DNA of 64,000 bases, taken from Sphingomonas sp. SUN019 (GTDB lineage: Bacteria > Pseudomonadota > Alphaproteobacteria > Sphingomonadales > Sphingomonadaceae). The notes below the pieces were generated by a model that saw nothing but the letters and a program-made list of their open reading frames with translations, had not been told where the DNA came from and did not search any database. Below, piece after piece: positions 17,006-25,856 of the stretch. The stretch lies in the NCBI RefSeq assembly GCF_024758705.1, contig NZ_CP096971.1, positions 62,001-126,000 of the forward strand, in the 5' to 3' direction. Both the position numbers and the translations under genes were made by a program. The number at the start of each line of letters is the position of its first letter. Position 1 is the first letter of the stretch.

Positions 17006-18433
17006 TCAGACGTTTACGCGCCAGTCCCAGCCGAGCGGATCGCCGTCCATCACCTCCACGCCCGCGGCGAGGAGTTCGTCGCGGATCGCATCGGAGGCGG
17101 CGAAATCCTTTGCCGCGCGCGCTTCCTTGCGCGCGGTGAGCCGGGCTTCGATCGTCGCTTCGTCGGTCGTGGCGGCGGCGGGGCGCGTGCGGAGGTCGGC
17201 GCGGGTCAGCGTGGCGAGGTTCAGCCCAAGTACCGTGTCGAAATCCGCGATCCCGGCCAGCCGATCGTCCGGTGACAGTTTCTTCTCGGCGACCAGCGTG
17301 TCGAGCAGCGGGAGCGCCTTCGCGGTGTTGAGATCGTCGGACACCGCCGCATCGAGTTGATCGTGATAGCCCGACGGTATCACGCCGTCGCTGTCACCAC
17401 GTGCACGAAGCCCTTCGATCGACTGCACCATCCGTTTCAACCGGACTTGCGCCGCGGCGAGATTCTCCCAGCTGAACTCAAGCTCCGACCGGTAATGTGC
17501 TTGCAGGCACAAAATCCGATACGACAACGGATGAAAGCCGCGGTCGACCAACGCCTGCAGCGTCAAGAATTCACCCGACGATTTGGACATCTTGCCCGCG
17601 CGCTCGACCAGGAAATTGTTGTGCATCCACAGCGTCGCGCCGGTATCTGCGCTGCAGCTATGCGCCTGGTTCTGCGCGATCTCGTTCGGGTGGTGGATCT
17701 CGCGGTGGTCGATCCCCCCGGTGTGGATGTCGAAATGCGCGCCGAGATATTGCTTGCTCATCACCGAGCATTCCAGATGCCAGCCAGGCGCGCCGCGGCC
17801 CCACGGCGAATCCCATTCCATCTGGCGGTTCTCGTCGGCTGCGGACGTGCGCCAGATTGCGAAATCCTGTGGGTTGCGCTTGCCGTCGACCGGATCGATC
17901 CGGCTTTCCCCCGCATCGTCCTTCGCGCGCGCCAGCCGTCCGTAGTCGGGCACGGTCGACACGTCGAAATACAGCCCGCTGTCGAGCCGGTAGCAATGCT
18001 TCTCCGCGATGCTTTCGGCGAACGCGATCATCCCCGGCACATGATCCGTCGCCAGCGGAAAGCGCGAGGGCGTCCGGATGTTTAGGTCGGTCAGGTTTTG
18101 CTTGAAGGCATCGGTGTAATGCTTTGCGATCGCCCAGATATCCCGACCCGCTGCGCGTGCGGCGGCCTCCATCTTGTCGTCGCCCGCATCCGCGTCCGAC
18201 GTCAGATGCCCGACGTCGGTGATGTTGATGATGTGGGTGAGGTCGTACCCCTTCCACGTCAGCACGCGGGCAAGCGTGTCGGTGAATACGTAGGCGCGCA
18301 AATTTCCGACGTGGGCGTAGTTGTAGACCGTCGGCCCGCAGGAATAGACGCCGACATGCGGGGGCGCGAGCGGCTGGAACGTCTCCAGCCGCCGCGAGAG
18401 ACTGTTGTAGAGCGAGAGCGGGTGACCGTGCAT
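17006..18433 (-). CDS. cysS: cysteinyl-tRNA synthetase
   Basis: Charges tRNA-Cys in the cytoplasm. 475 aa, normal length. Visible: zinc/active-site start YSCGPTVYNYAHVGNLRAYV with the HIGH-type HVGN, the WHLECS and GGIDHREIHHPNE zinc motifs, and KMSKSSGEF. The start is ATG 18433 (MHGHPLSLYNSL); the frame is open far upstream, but that part is the shadow of the dioxygenase gene. TM2 gene follows 57 nt downstream. Confidence 0.97.
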   Translation of the reverse strand: MHGHPLSLYNSLSRRLETFQPLAPPHVGVYSCGPTVYNYAHVGNLRAYVFTDTLARVLTWKGYDLTHIINITDVGHLTSDADAGDDKMEAAARAAGRDIWAIAKHYTDAFKQNLTDLNIRTPSRFPLATDHVPGMIAFAESIAEKHCYRLDSGLYFDVSTVPDYGRLARAKDDAGESRIDPVDGKRNPQDFAIWRTSAADENRQMEWDSPWGRGAPGWHLECSVMSKQYLGAHFDIHTGGIDHREIHHPNEIAQNQAHSCSADTGATLWMHNNFLVERAGKMSKSSGEFLTLQALVDRGFHPLSYRILCLQAHYRSELEFSWENLAAAQVRLKRMVQSIEGLRARGDSDGVIPSGYHDQLDAAVSDDLNTAKALPLLDTLVAEKKLSPDDRLAGIADFDTVLGLNLATLTRADLRTRPAAATTDEATIEARLTARKEARAAKDFAASDAIRDELLAAGVEVMDGDPLGWDWRVNV

Positions 18434-18546
18434 GGCGCCGCCTGTAGCGGCGCTTGCCGTGCGCCGCAAAGGGGCCGCGGCCGACCGGGAGACCGGCCGC
18501 GGCGGCGCGGCGACAGGGAACGACGCCACGCCATCTCTGATGGCGA

Positions 18547-19461
18547 TTAACGCGCCAGGCCGACGATCACGCTGGCGGCGTAGCCCGCGCTGACGCTGCC
18601 GGTCATCGTCGGCGTCTGCTGCGCGATCTGCGCGGCGGTGTTGTCGCCGAAGACATTGTCGCTGCTGATCGAGACGCGCGCGAAGTTCGTCGCGCTGCCG
18701 CTGTACGTCGTGGTGTCGGCATAGACCGAATTGCACACCGCGGTGGGTATCGCGAGCTGCGAGATCAGCGAGGCGAAGCGGCCGCTGGTCGCGCTGGACA
18801 GCGACGAGAACACCTCGAAATGGATGTGCGGGAAGCGGCCCGAATAACAGCCCGGCACGATCGTGGTGAAGGTGACCTGCCCGTTCGCATCGGTTACCCC
18901 GACGCCGCGCAGATAGCTCTCGTTCGGCAGATCGTAGAGCGAATATTGGCCGAGCGCGTTGCAGTGCCAGATGTACAACGCGTAGCCGCTGAGCGGTGCG
19001 CAGGACGAATTGACGTTCACGACCGTGATGGTCAGCGTCATCACCACGCCAGCGGCGGTGGCGGTCGATGAGCCGAGGAAGCTCGATCGGATGTCGCTGC
19101 GCACGACGCCGCTGGCGGTCAGCGCGTTGGAGGTCAGGCCGCTCGACGTATTGGTGCCGTCCGCGGGGTAGGGGCCGTTGGTCTCGGTCGGGTCGGCGAT
19201 GCACCCGGTGACGCTGGTCGGGGTCGGAGTAGGCGTAGGTGTCGGCGTCGGTGTGGCGGTTGGCGTGGGCGTCGGGGTCGGCGTCGCGCCGGTCACGACG
19301 GTCACCCCCGACGATCCGTCGCTGCCGCCGCACCCCGCGACGATCGCCGCGGTCCCGGCGCCCGCGAACCATTTCAGCGCGCGGCGGCGCGCGACGAACG
19401 CCTGCATCACCTTCAGGTCATGCGCCAGGCCGTGGTCGTGGTCGTCGATGTCGTGCTGCAT
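18547..19461 (-). CDS. exported intradiol ring-cleavage dioxygenase-like lipoprotein
   Basis: 304 aa. The N-terminus has a twin-arginine type signal (RRRALKWFAGAG) ending in a lipobox-like IVAGCGG, so it may be a Tat-exported lipoprotein. A Thr-Pro repeat linker of about 26 residues follows, then a domain like protocatechuate-type intradiol dioxygenases: ETNGPYPADG, YALYIWHCNALGQYSLY and RFPHIHFEVF carry candidate tyrosine and histidine iron ligands. Start ATG 19461 is preferred because an upstream extension to 19503 adds no signal features. Substrate is unknown. It is 113 nt upstream of cysS. Confidence 0.82.
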   Translation of the reverse strand: MQHDIDDHDHGLAHDLKVMQAFVARRRALKWFAGAGTAAIVAGCGGSDGSSGVTVVTGATPTPTPTPTATPTPTPTPTPTPTSVTGCIADPTETNGPYPADGTNTSSGLTSNALTASGVVRSDIRSSFLGSSTATAAGVVMTLTITVVNVNSSCAPLSGYALYIWHCNALGQYSLYDLPNESYLRGVGVTDANGQVTFTTIVPGCYSGRFPHIHFEVFSSLSSATSGRFASLISQLAIPTAVCNSVYADTTTYSGSATNFARVSISSDNVFGDNTAAQIAQQTPTMTGSVSAGYAASVIVGLAR

Positions 19462-19548
19462 AGCCGTCTCCCGATATGATCGGGGAGGTTCTGGCCGTCG
19501 CATGTCACCCGAAAATTTCCGTGTTTGCCGGGATTGTTGCGGGATATT

Positions 19549-20889
19549 TCAGCGCTCGAGCGGTAGCGTCATCTTGGCGATCGCGCCGCCGCCCGCGCGA
19601 TTGGCGAGCGTGGCGGTCCCGGCGTGGCGCGCGGCGATCGTGCGGACGATGGCGAGGCCGAGGCCGGTGCCGCCGGTCGCGCGATTGCGTGACGCCTCGC
19701 CGCGGACGAAGGGTTCGAACAGTCGCTCCGCCTGGGCCGGGTCGATACCGGGGCCATCGTCCTCCACCTCGATCGTCACGATCCGCCCGTCGATCCGCCA
19801 GCGCGCGCGGGCGCGCTCGCCATAGCGCAGCGCGTTGCCGATCAGATTTGCGAACGCGCGGCGCAGGCTGCGCGGATCGCCGCGCACCACCGCGCGTGGG
19901 CCGGGTTCCAGCGTGACCGCCGCGCCGCCGACGCTCATGTCCTCCACGAGACTGTCGAGCAGGCTGCCGAGGTCGACCAGCGCCGTATCGCGCTCTCCCG
20001 CCTCGTCGCGTGCAAAGGCCAAAGTGTCGCCGATCATCGCGCGCATCTCGTCGATGTCGGACGATGCGCGGTTTCGCGCGCCTTCGGGCAATTGCTCGAT
20101 CCAAAAGGCCAGGCGGCTGAGCGGCGTGCCGAGGTCGTGTGCGATCGCGGCCAGCATCGCGGTGCGCCCCTCGGCGTGATGCGACAGCCGGTCGTGCATC
20201 GCCGATACCGCGCCGGTCAGCGCGCGCACCTCGGCTGGGCCGTCCGCGGGGAAATCGGGTCGCTCAGCACCCGCGCGCGCCTGTTCGGCGGCGGTGGCGA
20301 GGCGGCGCAACGGGCGTGAGATCGCGCGCGCGATGATCCACGCGGGCAGTGAAAGCGCCAGCACCGCGATCAACATCGCGGCCATCGTCGCCTTGTGCCA
20401 GGAGGTGATGAGCGGTCGCGGGGCGGGGCGGGCCACCCGCCAGCGGCCATCGGGCTGGTGCCATACCACGACGAAATCGCCCTCCAGCTCGAACGTCCTG
20501 AAGGGCGGCGGCCGATCGGACCACGCGGCGACCGCGGCGCGGGGCGCGCCCAGTGCCGCGGCGATACGTTGTTCTAGCGCGGGCAGCCGCCTGGCGCGTG
20601 GCGAGGGCGCGGGCGGGTTGCCCGAGGTCTGGACGAGCACCTTCGACCCTTCGTTAAGGAACAGCCGGTCCGGCGGGCCGCGCATGCCGGGCGGCGGGTG
20701 ATCGGGCGACGGCAGGCCCTTCAGCGCGGCGACGATCGATTCGATCCGGATCGGCTTCGCCATCGGCGGCGGGCCGTTGAAGGTGACGACGAACAGCACG
20801 ATCGTCGACGCCAGCACCGCGCCGATGACCAAGGCGACGATCGATGCCGCGATCGGCCGCGTGCCGCGCGCCTCAGCGACGCTCGACAT
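19549..20889 (-). CDS. sensor histidine kinase (EnvZ/OmpR type)
   Basis: 446 aa inner-membrane kinase. TM1 (residues about 14-36), a periplasmic domain of about 130 aa, TM2 near residue 170, a HAMP region (ISRPLRRLATAAEQA), the H-box IAHDLGTPLSRLAFW, the N-box FANLIGNALRYGE, then DDGPGIDPAQ and the G-box GGTGLGLAIV. It partners with the response regulator whose 3' end overlaps its start by 17 nt. The periplasmic domain is proline-rich and gives no hint of the signal. Confidence 0.93.
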   Translation of the reverse strand: MSSVAEARGTRPIAASIVALVIGAVLASTIVLFVVTFNGPPPMAKPIRIESIVAALKGLPSPDHPPPGMRGPPDRLFLNEGSKVLVQTSGNPPAPSPRARRLPALEQRIAAALGAPRAAVAAWSDRPPPFRTFELEGDFVVVWHQPDGRWRVARPAPRPLITSWHKATMAAMLIAVLALSLPAWIIARAISRPLRRLATAAEQARAGAERPDFPADGPAEVRALTGAVSAMHDRLSHHAEGRTAMLAAIAHDLGTPLSRLAFWIEQLPEGARNRASSDIDEMRAMIGDTLAFARDEAGERDTALVDLGSLLDSLVEDMSVGGAAVTLEPGPRAVVRGDPRSLRRAFANLIGNALRYGERARARWRIDGRIVTIEVEDDGPGIDPAQAERLFEPFVRGEASRNRATGGTGLGLAIVRTIAARHAGTATLANRAGGGAIAKMTLPLER

Positions 20890-21613
20890 CGGCCGTGAAC
20901 ATATAACCTTCGTTGCGGACGGTGCGGATCAGGTCGCTGTCGGCCCCGTCGCGCGCCAACTTCCGGCGCAGGCGGCTGATCTGCACGTCGATCGCACGGT
21001 CGAAATGATCGGCCTGCACCCCGCGCGACAGATCGAGCAACTGATCGCGGGTCAGCACGCGGCGCGGATGTTCCGCCAACGCCAGCAGCAACCGGAACTC
21101 GCCGTCGGACAGGTTGATGACCACTTCATCCCGGTCGAGCAGTTGCCGCCCGGCTGGATCGAGCCGCCAGCCGCCGAAGCGCAGATACACTCGACCGGCC
21201 GATCGCGCGACAGGCGCACCCGGCTGATTGCGGCGCAGCACCGATCGGATTCGGGCCAGCAGTTCGCGCGGATTGGCCGGCTTCGCGATATAATCGTCCG
21301 CGCCCATTTCAAGCCCAACGATACGGTCGACCTCCTCGCCGATCACCGACAGGATGATGACGGCGGGCGCGGTGGCGCGGTCCATCGAACGCAGGATCGT
21401 CAGCCCGTCCTCACCCGGCATCATCACGTCCAGAACGACCAGCGCGTAGCTTTCCTTCGCTAAAGCCGCGCGCATCGCCGCGCCGTCCGCGGCGGTCTCG
21501 ACGAGATAGCCGTGCGCCGACAGGAAACTGGCGGTCAGTTCCCGGATGCCGGGATCGTCGTCCACGACGAGAAGGCGGGTTTCGAGGTCCAAGGGCGTGG
21601 CGAGCTGTAGCAT
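20873..21613 (-). CDS. OmpR-family response regulator
   Basis: 246 aa. Receiver domain with the acidic pocket VVDDDPG, the phospho-aspartate in LVVLDVMMPGEDGL, a conserved Ser/Thr in IILSV and lysine in DYIAKP; C-terminal winged helix with RRVLTRDQLLDLSRG and FDRAIDVQISRLRRKL and RTVRNEGYMF. ATG 21613 is preferred over the upstream in-frame ATG 21733 because the receiver starts within a few residues. It is translated ahead of its kinase (17 nt overlap) and is divergent from rpsU. Target genes are unknown. Confidence 0.94.
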   Translation of the reverse strand: MLQLATPLDLETRLLVVDDDPGIRELTASFLSAHGYLVETAADGAAMRAALAKESYALVVLDVMMPGEDGLTILRSMDRATAPAVIILSVIGEEVDRIVGLEMGADDYIAKPANPRELLARIRSVLRRNQPGAPVARSAGRVYLRFGGWRLDPAGRQLLDRDEVVINLSDGEFRLLLALAEHPRRVLTRDQLLDLSRGVQADHFDRAIDVQISRLRRKLARDGADSDLIRTVRNEGYMFTADVERR

Positions 21614-21726
21614 TCCTTGACGGTGCGGTCCTTGCGTATCGCCCGCGTTGCGGCGCTGCAACATTCGGCGATTGCGGGTCGGCTGTGGTAGGGGGGCAAC
21701 ACCGATTGTCGTGCGGCCGGTTCGGG

Positions 21727-21755
21727 TTGCCAATCCGGCGACCCGCTGGTAGGCG
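21727..21755 (+). promoter_or_regulatory. possible promoter of rpsU
   Basis: TTGCCA (21727-21732), a 17 bp spacer and TAGGCG (21750-21755), 72 bp before the rpsU start. The -35 hexamer is good and the -10 poor. The same layout with 17 bp spacing is seen before rpsT. Pattern reading only. Confidence 0.3.
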
Positions 21756-21827
21756 CAACCGGTTCACGGCGCGGAAGGCTATCCGCGGCCGCATTTGGCG
21801 TTTTTCGATTCGGAGAAGTTCGGGTTT

Positions 21828-22034
21828 ATGCAGATCATCGTTCGCGACAACAATGTCGATCAGGCCCTTCGCGCGCTCAAGAAGAAGCTGCAGCGTGAGG
21901 GCGTCTACCGCGAAATGAAGCTGCGCCGGCATTATGAGAAGCCGTCGGAGAAGCGTGCGCGTGAGCGCGCCGCAGCGATCCGTCGCTCGCGGAAGCTCGA
22001 CCGCAAGCGTGCCGAGCGCGACGGCGCCCGCTAA
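21828..22034 (+). CDS. rpsU: 30S ribosomal protein S21
   Basis: 68 aa basic protein of the small ribosomal subunit, needed for initiation. Recognised from [39 protein letters not shown] and the Arg/Lys-rich C-terminus. ATG 21828 gives the family start; the in-frame ATG at 21795 would add 11 residues. A GGAGAAG site precedes it. A hairpin follows at 22046. Confidence 0.97.
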   Translation: MQIIVRDNNVDQALRALKKKLQREGVYREMKLRRHYEKPSEKRARERAAAIRRSRKLDRKRAERDGAR

Positions 22035-22045
22035 ACGCGAATGAC

Positions 22046-22068
22046 GGGAGGGCGTTTCTTGCCCTCCC
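22046..22068 (+). terminator. hairpin after rpsU
   Basis: GGGAGGGC, a 7 nt loop and GCCCTCCC form a perfect 8 bp stem 11 nt after the rpsU stop. No T-run follows, so it is a weak or attenuating terminator, or a 3' stabiliser of the rpsU message. Confidence 0.5.
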
Positions 22069-22140
22069 GACCCGGCCCTTCGAGGCCCGCAGCACCACAA
22101 CAGCGGTCGTGTCCGCGCGGCCCGCACCCGAAGGGCCGCC

Positions 22141-22701
22141 ATGTCGACCGTCACCGCCGTTCCGATCCCGCCGACGAAGCGCAGCTATCTGATGTGGCTG
22201 TGGGTGGGTATCATCGCGGCCGTCGTCGGCGCCGCCGCGCTGGCGATGCAGGGCGATGATTTCCTGGCGAAGAACGCGCGTGCTGCCGGCGTCGTGACCA
22301 CCGCGTCGGGCCTGCAATATAGAGTGATCGCGCCGGGTGCGGGCGCGAAGCCGTCGGCGACCGACGTGACGCTTGTTAATTACGAGGGCAAACTCCTCAA
22401 CGGCACGACCTTCGACAAGTCGCAGCAACCGACGCCGATGCCGGTCAACGGCGTCATTCCGGGATTCTCCGAAGGCCTGAAGTTGATGCCGAAGGGCTCG
22501 AAATACCGCTTCTGGATCAAACCGAGCCTTGGTTATGGCGAGAAAGTGACGGGTCCGATCCCGGCCGGATCGACGTTGATATTCGACGTCGAGCTTATCG
22601 ATTTCCTGCCAGAGGCGGTTATCCGTCAGATGCAGATGCAGCAACAGATGGGTGCCGGCGCCGGCGGCCGTGTTCCGAGCGGGTCGCCCAACGGCGGGTA
22701 A
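22141..22701 (+). CDS. FKBP-type peptidyl-prolyl cis-trans isomerase
   Basis: 186 aa. A single N-terminal membrane helix (SYLMWLWVGIIAAVVGAAAL, residues about 15-34) anchors an FKBP domain facing the periplasm: VTLVNYEGKLLNGTTFDKS, VIPGFSEGLKLMPKGSKYRF, IKPSLGYGEK and IPAGSTLIFDVELIDF. The C-terminal tail is Gln/Met- and Gly-rich. It is 106 nt after rpsU on the same strand. Likely a folding helper for exported proteins. Confidence 0.93.
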   Translation: MSTVTAVPIPPTKRSYLMWLWVGIIAAVVGAAALAMQGDDFLAKNARAAGVVTTASGLQYRVIAPGAGAKPSATDVTLVNYEGKLLNGTTFDKSQQPTPMPVNGVIPGFSEGLKLMPKGSKYRFWIKPSLGYGEKVTGPIPAGSTLIFDVELIDFLPEAVIRQMQMQQQMGAGAGGRVPSGSPNGG

Positions 22702-23230
22702 TGTTTCCCCACAAGTATCCATTTGGCTATATGCTTCTGAAAGCTCGGGGCGGACGCGACAGGAGTGAACCGTCAGATCACGAACCGCTTCGGGCCGATA
22801 CTACGGGGCGGATCCTGCCGCCACAGCGTTGTTAAGGCGGTATTATCACGTTCCACAAACCGTGCCTTCGCAGGAGCATGATGTTAGTGGCACGGTCCGC
22901 GGACAGCGGGACGTCCGCACCCGAATACGGGGTCGTACCTTTTCCAAATGTGATGCGCGCGATAGTTGTGCCCCGAACATAAACCGTCCCGAAAGCGCGG
23001 CGTAGAGCCTGCTGTCCGGTCGATTGGACGCAGGCTTTGTTGGCGCTTCCTGCCCGTCATGTGCCGGACTTATCTCGGCATTCCTCAAGCAAAAACCAAG
23101 GCAGTTGCGATACCGTTGATACCGGAATAGGTCCGGCATGACGAACATGACGTCACCTTATCGGGTTCCTGCCGCTAAGGTTCGCCCGCTGCAGGCGAGG
23201 CGGCTGAACGTCCTGTTCAATCAAAAAGGC
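22702..23230. other. 529 bp stretch without a recognised gene
   Basis: No frame in this stretch looks coding on either strand: the longest (a minus-strand frame across 22846-23148) has mixed composition, no ribosome site and no recognisable motif. The region is less GC-rich than its neighbours. I see no tRNA, repeat or clear promoter. Confidence 0.5.
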
Positions 23231-23259
23231 AAAAAAATAGCGGCCCGAAGGCCGCTATT
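23231..23259 (-). terminator. rho-independent terminator of the small exported protein
   Basis: On the minus strand: AATAGCGGCC, a TTCG tetraloop, GGCCGCTATT and a run of T (A-run at 23231-23237). Ten-base-pair stem, 22 nt after the stop of the gene at 23282-23527. A very clear intrinsic terminator. Confidence 0.92.
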
Positions 23260-23281
23260 CTCTTCAACTATGTCCGAAGAC

Positions 23282-23527
23282 TTAGTTGCTGTCCGAATCG
23301 TCGTCGCTGTCGGCGATGATCACGATACCGGCGATCACGGCAGCAGCCGCGAGAACCGCAACGATGATGCCGCCACCAGCAGCCTTGTTCTTAGCCGAAA
23401 CCGGAGCGCTTGCGCGCGCCGACTTCGCAACCGACAGACTTGCTGCCGGGTTGGCCGTAGCGGCCATAGCAGGAGCAACCGTCATGCTGACGGCGGCAAC
23501 TGCCGCAAGATACTTTGCAATACGCAT
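23282..23527 (-). CDS. small exported or membrane protein, 81 aa
   Basis: Unrecognised. The sequence starts with a signal peptide (MRIAKYLAAVAAVSMTVAPA with AMA cleavage), has a basic Ala/Ser-rich middle, a strongly hydrophobic helix (GGGIIVAVLAAAAVIAGIVI) and an acidic tail (DSDDDSDSN). ATG 23527 has a GGGAG ribosome site; the frame is open upstream to 23584. It stands alone with its own strong terminator, which suggests an independently regulated, possibly abundant transcript. Confidence 0.75.
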   Translation of the reverse strand: MRIAKYLAAVAAVSMTVAPAMAATANPAASLSVAKSARASAPVSAKNKAAGGGIIVAVLAAAAVIAGIVIIADSDDDSDSN

Positions 23528-23688
23528 TGCGAACTCCCTTTTATTCGTCACGGCTCTACTGACACGATCGAAAACCGAACGCAACCGCTTAAACCGGGAA
23601 CGTCACGTGACGTTCCAACTCGTCGCCGCGGCGCAACATTTTTTGCCGCCGAAACCCAATGCCTCGGAATGACCGAATTTAAAACCCC

Positions 23689-24489
23689 CTATTCAGCGAG
23701 GTTTGTCGATTTTTCGTTCAGCTGTGTCGTTTGGGCGGTCTGCAGGAACCAGCGTCGATCGCCCTCCAGCCCTATCGCAGTCAGCACCCCGGTTGCGTAG
23801 GCGCCTGTGTCTATCCCGATGCGGTGCGCAAGTTCTTCTACATCCGCGCGAATGGTGTGACCGTGCACCACGATACGTTCCAGCGCGCCCGAATAATCGA
23901 GAAAACGTTCGCGAATCCATCGCAGGTCGGATGGCTTTTGCTCATCGAAGGGTACGCCGGGCCGCACACCGGCGTGGACGAAAGCGTAATCGCCCTCCAC
24001 GATCAGATCCTCCATAACTCCCAGAAACGCGCGATGCGATTCCGGAACGATCGTGCTGAGTTGTTCACTCAATTCTATATGGTCGAGGATTTGATACATC
24101 TCGGGAGTGACGCCATAGCTCAGCGCGGTTTCGTTACCACCGATGCGACAGAACAAGCGCGTCGCGCGTTCGTCCCCACCCAGAACCTGAAGCAGTATCT
24201 CTTCGTGATTGCCGAGCAGGCAGCGCGTATCGGGGCGGCTCGCGCACAAGGTGCGAACGCGCTCCACGACGCCAGCCGAATCGGGACCGCGATCAATGAG
24301 ATCGCCGAGAAAGATCAGGCCTGTGTTCGCCTCCCCGCGCATCCGATCGTCCGCTGCGATCTGTTCGAGCAGATCGTCGAGAAGATCCAGCCGACCATGA
24401 ACGTCGCCGATTGCGTAAAGGCGTCGACCAGCGGGAAGATCCCCGCGCGGCGTCGCCGGACGCCGGCGGGAAAAGATACGACCAATCAT
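23689..24489 (-). CDS. metallophosphoesterase, PP2A/bacteriophage-lambda phosphatase type
   Basis: 266 aa serine/threonine protein phosphatase-like or dinucleoside-polyphosphatase-like enzyme. All metal motifs are present: YAIGDVHGRLD, IFLGDLIDRGPDS, CLLGNHEE and two histidine motifs FVHAGVRPG and IVVHGHTIR. The preceding gene on this strand is wecC, 65 nt upstream, so it may be transcribed with wecBC. Its substrate in the cell is not known from sequence. Confidence 0.88.
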   Translation of the reverse strand: MIGRIFSRRRPATPRGDLPAGRRLYAIGDVHGRLDLLDDLLEQIAADDRMRGEANTGLIFLGDLIDRGPDSAGVVERVRTLCASRPDTRCLLGNHEEILLQVLGGDERATRLFCRIGGNETALSYGVTPEMYQILDHIELSEQLSTIVPESHRAFLGVMEDLIVEGDYAFVHAGVRPGVPFDEQKPSDLRWIRERFLDYSGALERIVVHGHTIRADVEELAHRIGIDTGAYATGVLTAIGLEGDRRWFLQTAQTTQLNEKSTNLAE

Positions 24490-24554
24490 GCGGAAAGCTG
24501 CTGACTATAAAGCGCGCGCCATACATGCCGCATCGCGGCATCGCAACTTTCCGA

Positions 24555-25856
24555 TCAGCTTGCCAGTCTAAGCGCTCCGGCAGCGTCCGGCGAACGACGT
24601 TGCGGCTGATCGGGCCAGATACCGCGCGTGTCGAGGACGTGCTTGCGGCTTCGTTCCTCCAGCGGGACCGAGCGGAACAGATCGTGGTCGACCAGCACCA
24701 CCATGACCGAGCAACTTTCGATCGCGGAATCGAGGTCGATCAGGTGCGCGCCGGCACCGTCGAACTCAGCGGGCAGCATCACCGCATAGGGTTCGACGAT
24801 TTTCACTCGGCTGCCGAATCGTTCCGCCAACGCTGCGGCGACCTTTAGTGCGGGGCTTTCGCGAAAATCGTCGATGTTCGCCTTGAAAGCGAGGCCTAGG
24901 CACGCGATCGACGCGCCGGGCATCGATTCAATCAGCGCGGCAGCCTGCGCGATGACGTGATCGGTCTTGCGGTCATTAACTTCGCGCGCGGTGCGGATCA
25001 GTGGGGTGTTCGCGCGGTCGGCGGCAACGAGGAACCAAGGGTCGACCGCGATACAATGACCGCCCACGCCGGGGCCGGGCTGCAGAATGTTCACGCGCGG
25101 ATGGCGATTAGCGAGGCGAATCACCTCCCAAACGTCGACCCCCATCGTGTCGGCGATCAGGCTAAGTTCGTTGGCGAACGCGATGTTGACGTCGCGGAAG
25201 GCGTTTTCGGTCAGCTTCGTCATTTCCGCCGCGCGCGCGGTGGTGGTGACGCACGCGCCGCGCACGAAACGGCGATAGAAGCCAAGGGCTTTTCGCGCGC
25301 ATCGCGGGGTGATGCCGCCGATGACGCGGTCGTTGTCGATCAGTTCGACCAATATGCGGCCGGGCAGGACGCGTTCGGGGCAATAAGCGATGGCGTAGTC
25401 TGCGCCGTCGGTGTTTCCTGGGGCCTTCAGATCTGGGCGGAGCCGAGTGAGCAGATCGCGGACCTGTTCGGTGGTGCCGACGGGCGAGGTCGATTCAAGG
25501 ATCACGGTATCGCCCGCCTTGAGCACCGCGGCGACATTGGTCGCGGCTTTCAAGACATAGCCGATGTTGGGTTCGTGATTTTCCCCAAGCGGAGTGGGCA
25601 CTGCGATGACGAACACGTCCGCCGGTTCGATCAATGTGGCGGCGCGCAGGTTGCCACGCGCGACGACACCCGAAACCAGGCCGTCGAGGTCGACCTCCTC
25701 GATATGCACCTTGCCCGAATTGACCGTATCGACGACGGACTGATGCACGTCGATGCCCAGCACCTGCGCGCCAGTCCGCGCGATCACCGCCGCGGTCGGC
25801 AGGCCGATATAGCCGAGGCCGAGGACGACAACCTTCAGTTCAACGTCGGAAATCAT
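24555..25856 (-). CDS. wecC: UDP-N-acetyl-D-mannosamine dehydrogenase
   Basis: Oxidises UDP-ManNAc to UDP-ManNAcA with two NAD+, in the cytoplasm. 433 aa, normal length. Visible: N-terminal NAD motif VVLGLGYIGLPTAAVIARTG, the conserved STSPVGTTEQVRDLL, the catalytic-cysteine loop GPGVGGHCIAVDPWF and the C-terminal domain with LGLAFKANIDDFRESPAL. The ATG overlaps the wecB stop by four bases, so the two are coupled. The specificity rests on pairing with wecB; a related UDP-sugar dehydrogenase is possible. Confidence 0.92.
   Translation of the reverse strand: MISDVELKVVVLGLGYIGLPTAAVIARTGAQVLGIDVHQSVVDTVNSGKVHIEEVDLDGLVSGVVARGNLRAATLIEPADVFVIAVPTPLGENHEPNIGYVLKAATNVAAVLKAGDTVILESTSPVGTTEQVRDLLTRLRPDLKAPGNTDGADYAIAYCPERVLPGRILVELIDNDRVIGGITPRCARKALGFYRRFVRGACVTTTARAAEMTKLTENAFRDVNIAFANELSLIADTMGVDVWEVIRLANRHPRVNILQPGPGVGGHCIAVDPWFLVAADRANTPLIRTAREVNDRKTDHVIAQAAALIESMPGASIACLGLAFKANIDDFRESPALKVAAALAERFGSRVKIVEPYAVMLPAEFDGAGAHLIDLDSAIESCSVMVVLVDHDLFRSVPLEERSRKHVLDTRGIWPDQPQRRSPDAAGALRLAS

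Noticed and set aside
19200..19300. The (GT)n-like tract in the dioxygenase gene considered as a CRISPR or satellite array
   Set aside because: It encodes the Thr-Pro linker in frame and has no spacers.
17006..19372. A 788-codon open frame through the dioxygenase gene and cysS
   Set aside because: Only the part from 18433 matches cysteinyl-tRNA synthetase; the upstream part is Arg-rich shadow of the dioxygenase gene on the same strand, with no motifs.
22846..23148. A minus-strand 100-codon frame in the gap before the small exported protein
   Set aside because: No ribosome site, no family features, Cys/Arg/Ser-rich composition typical of chance frames.
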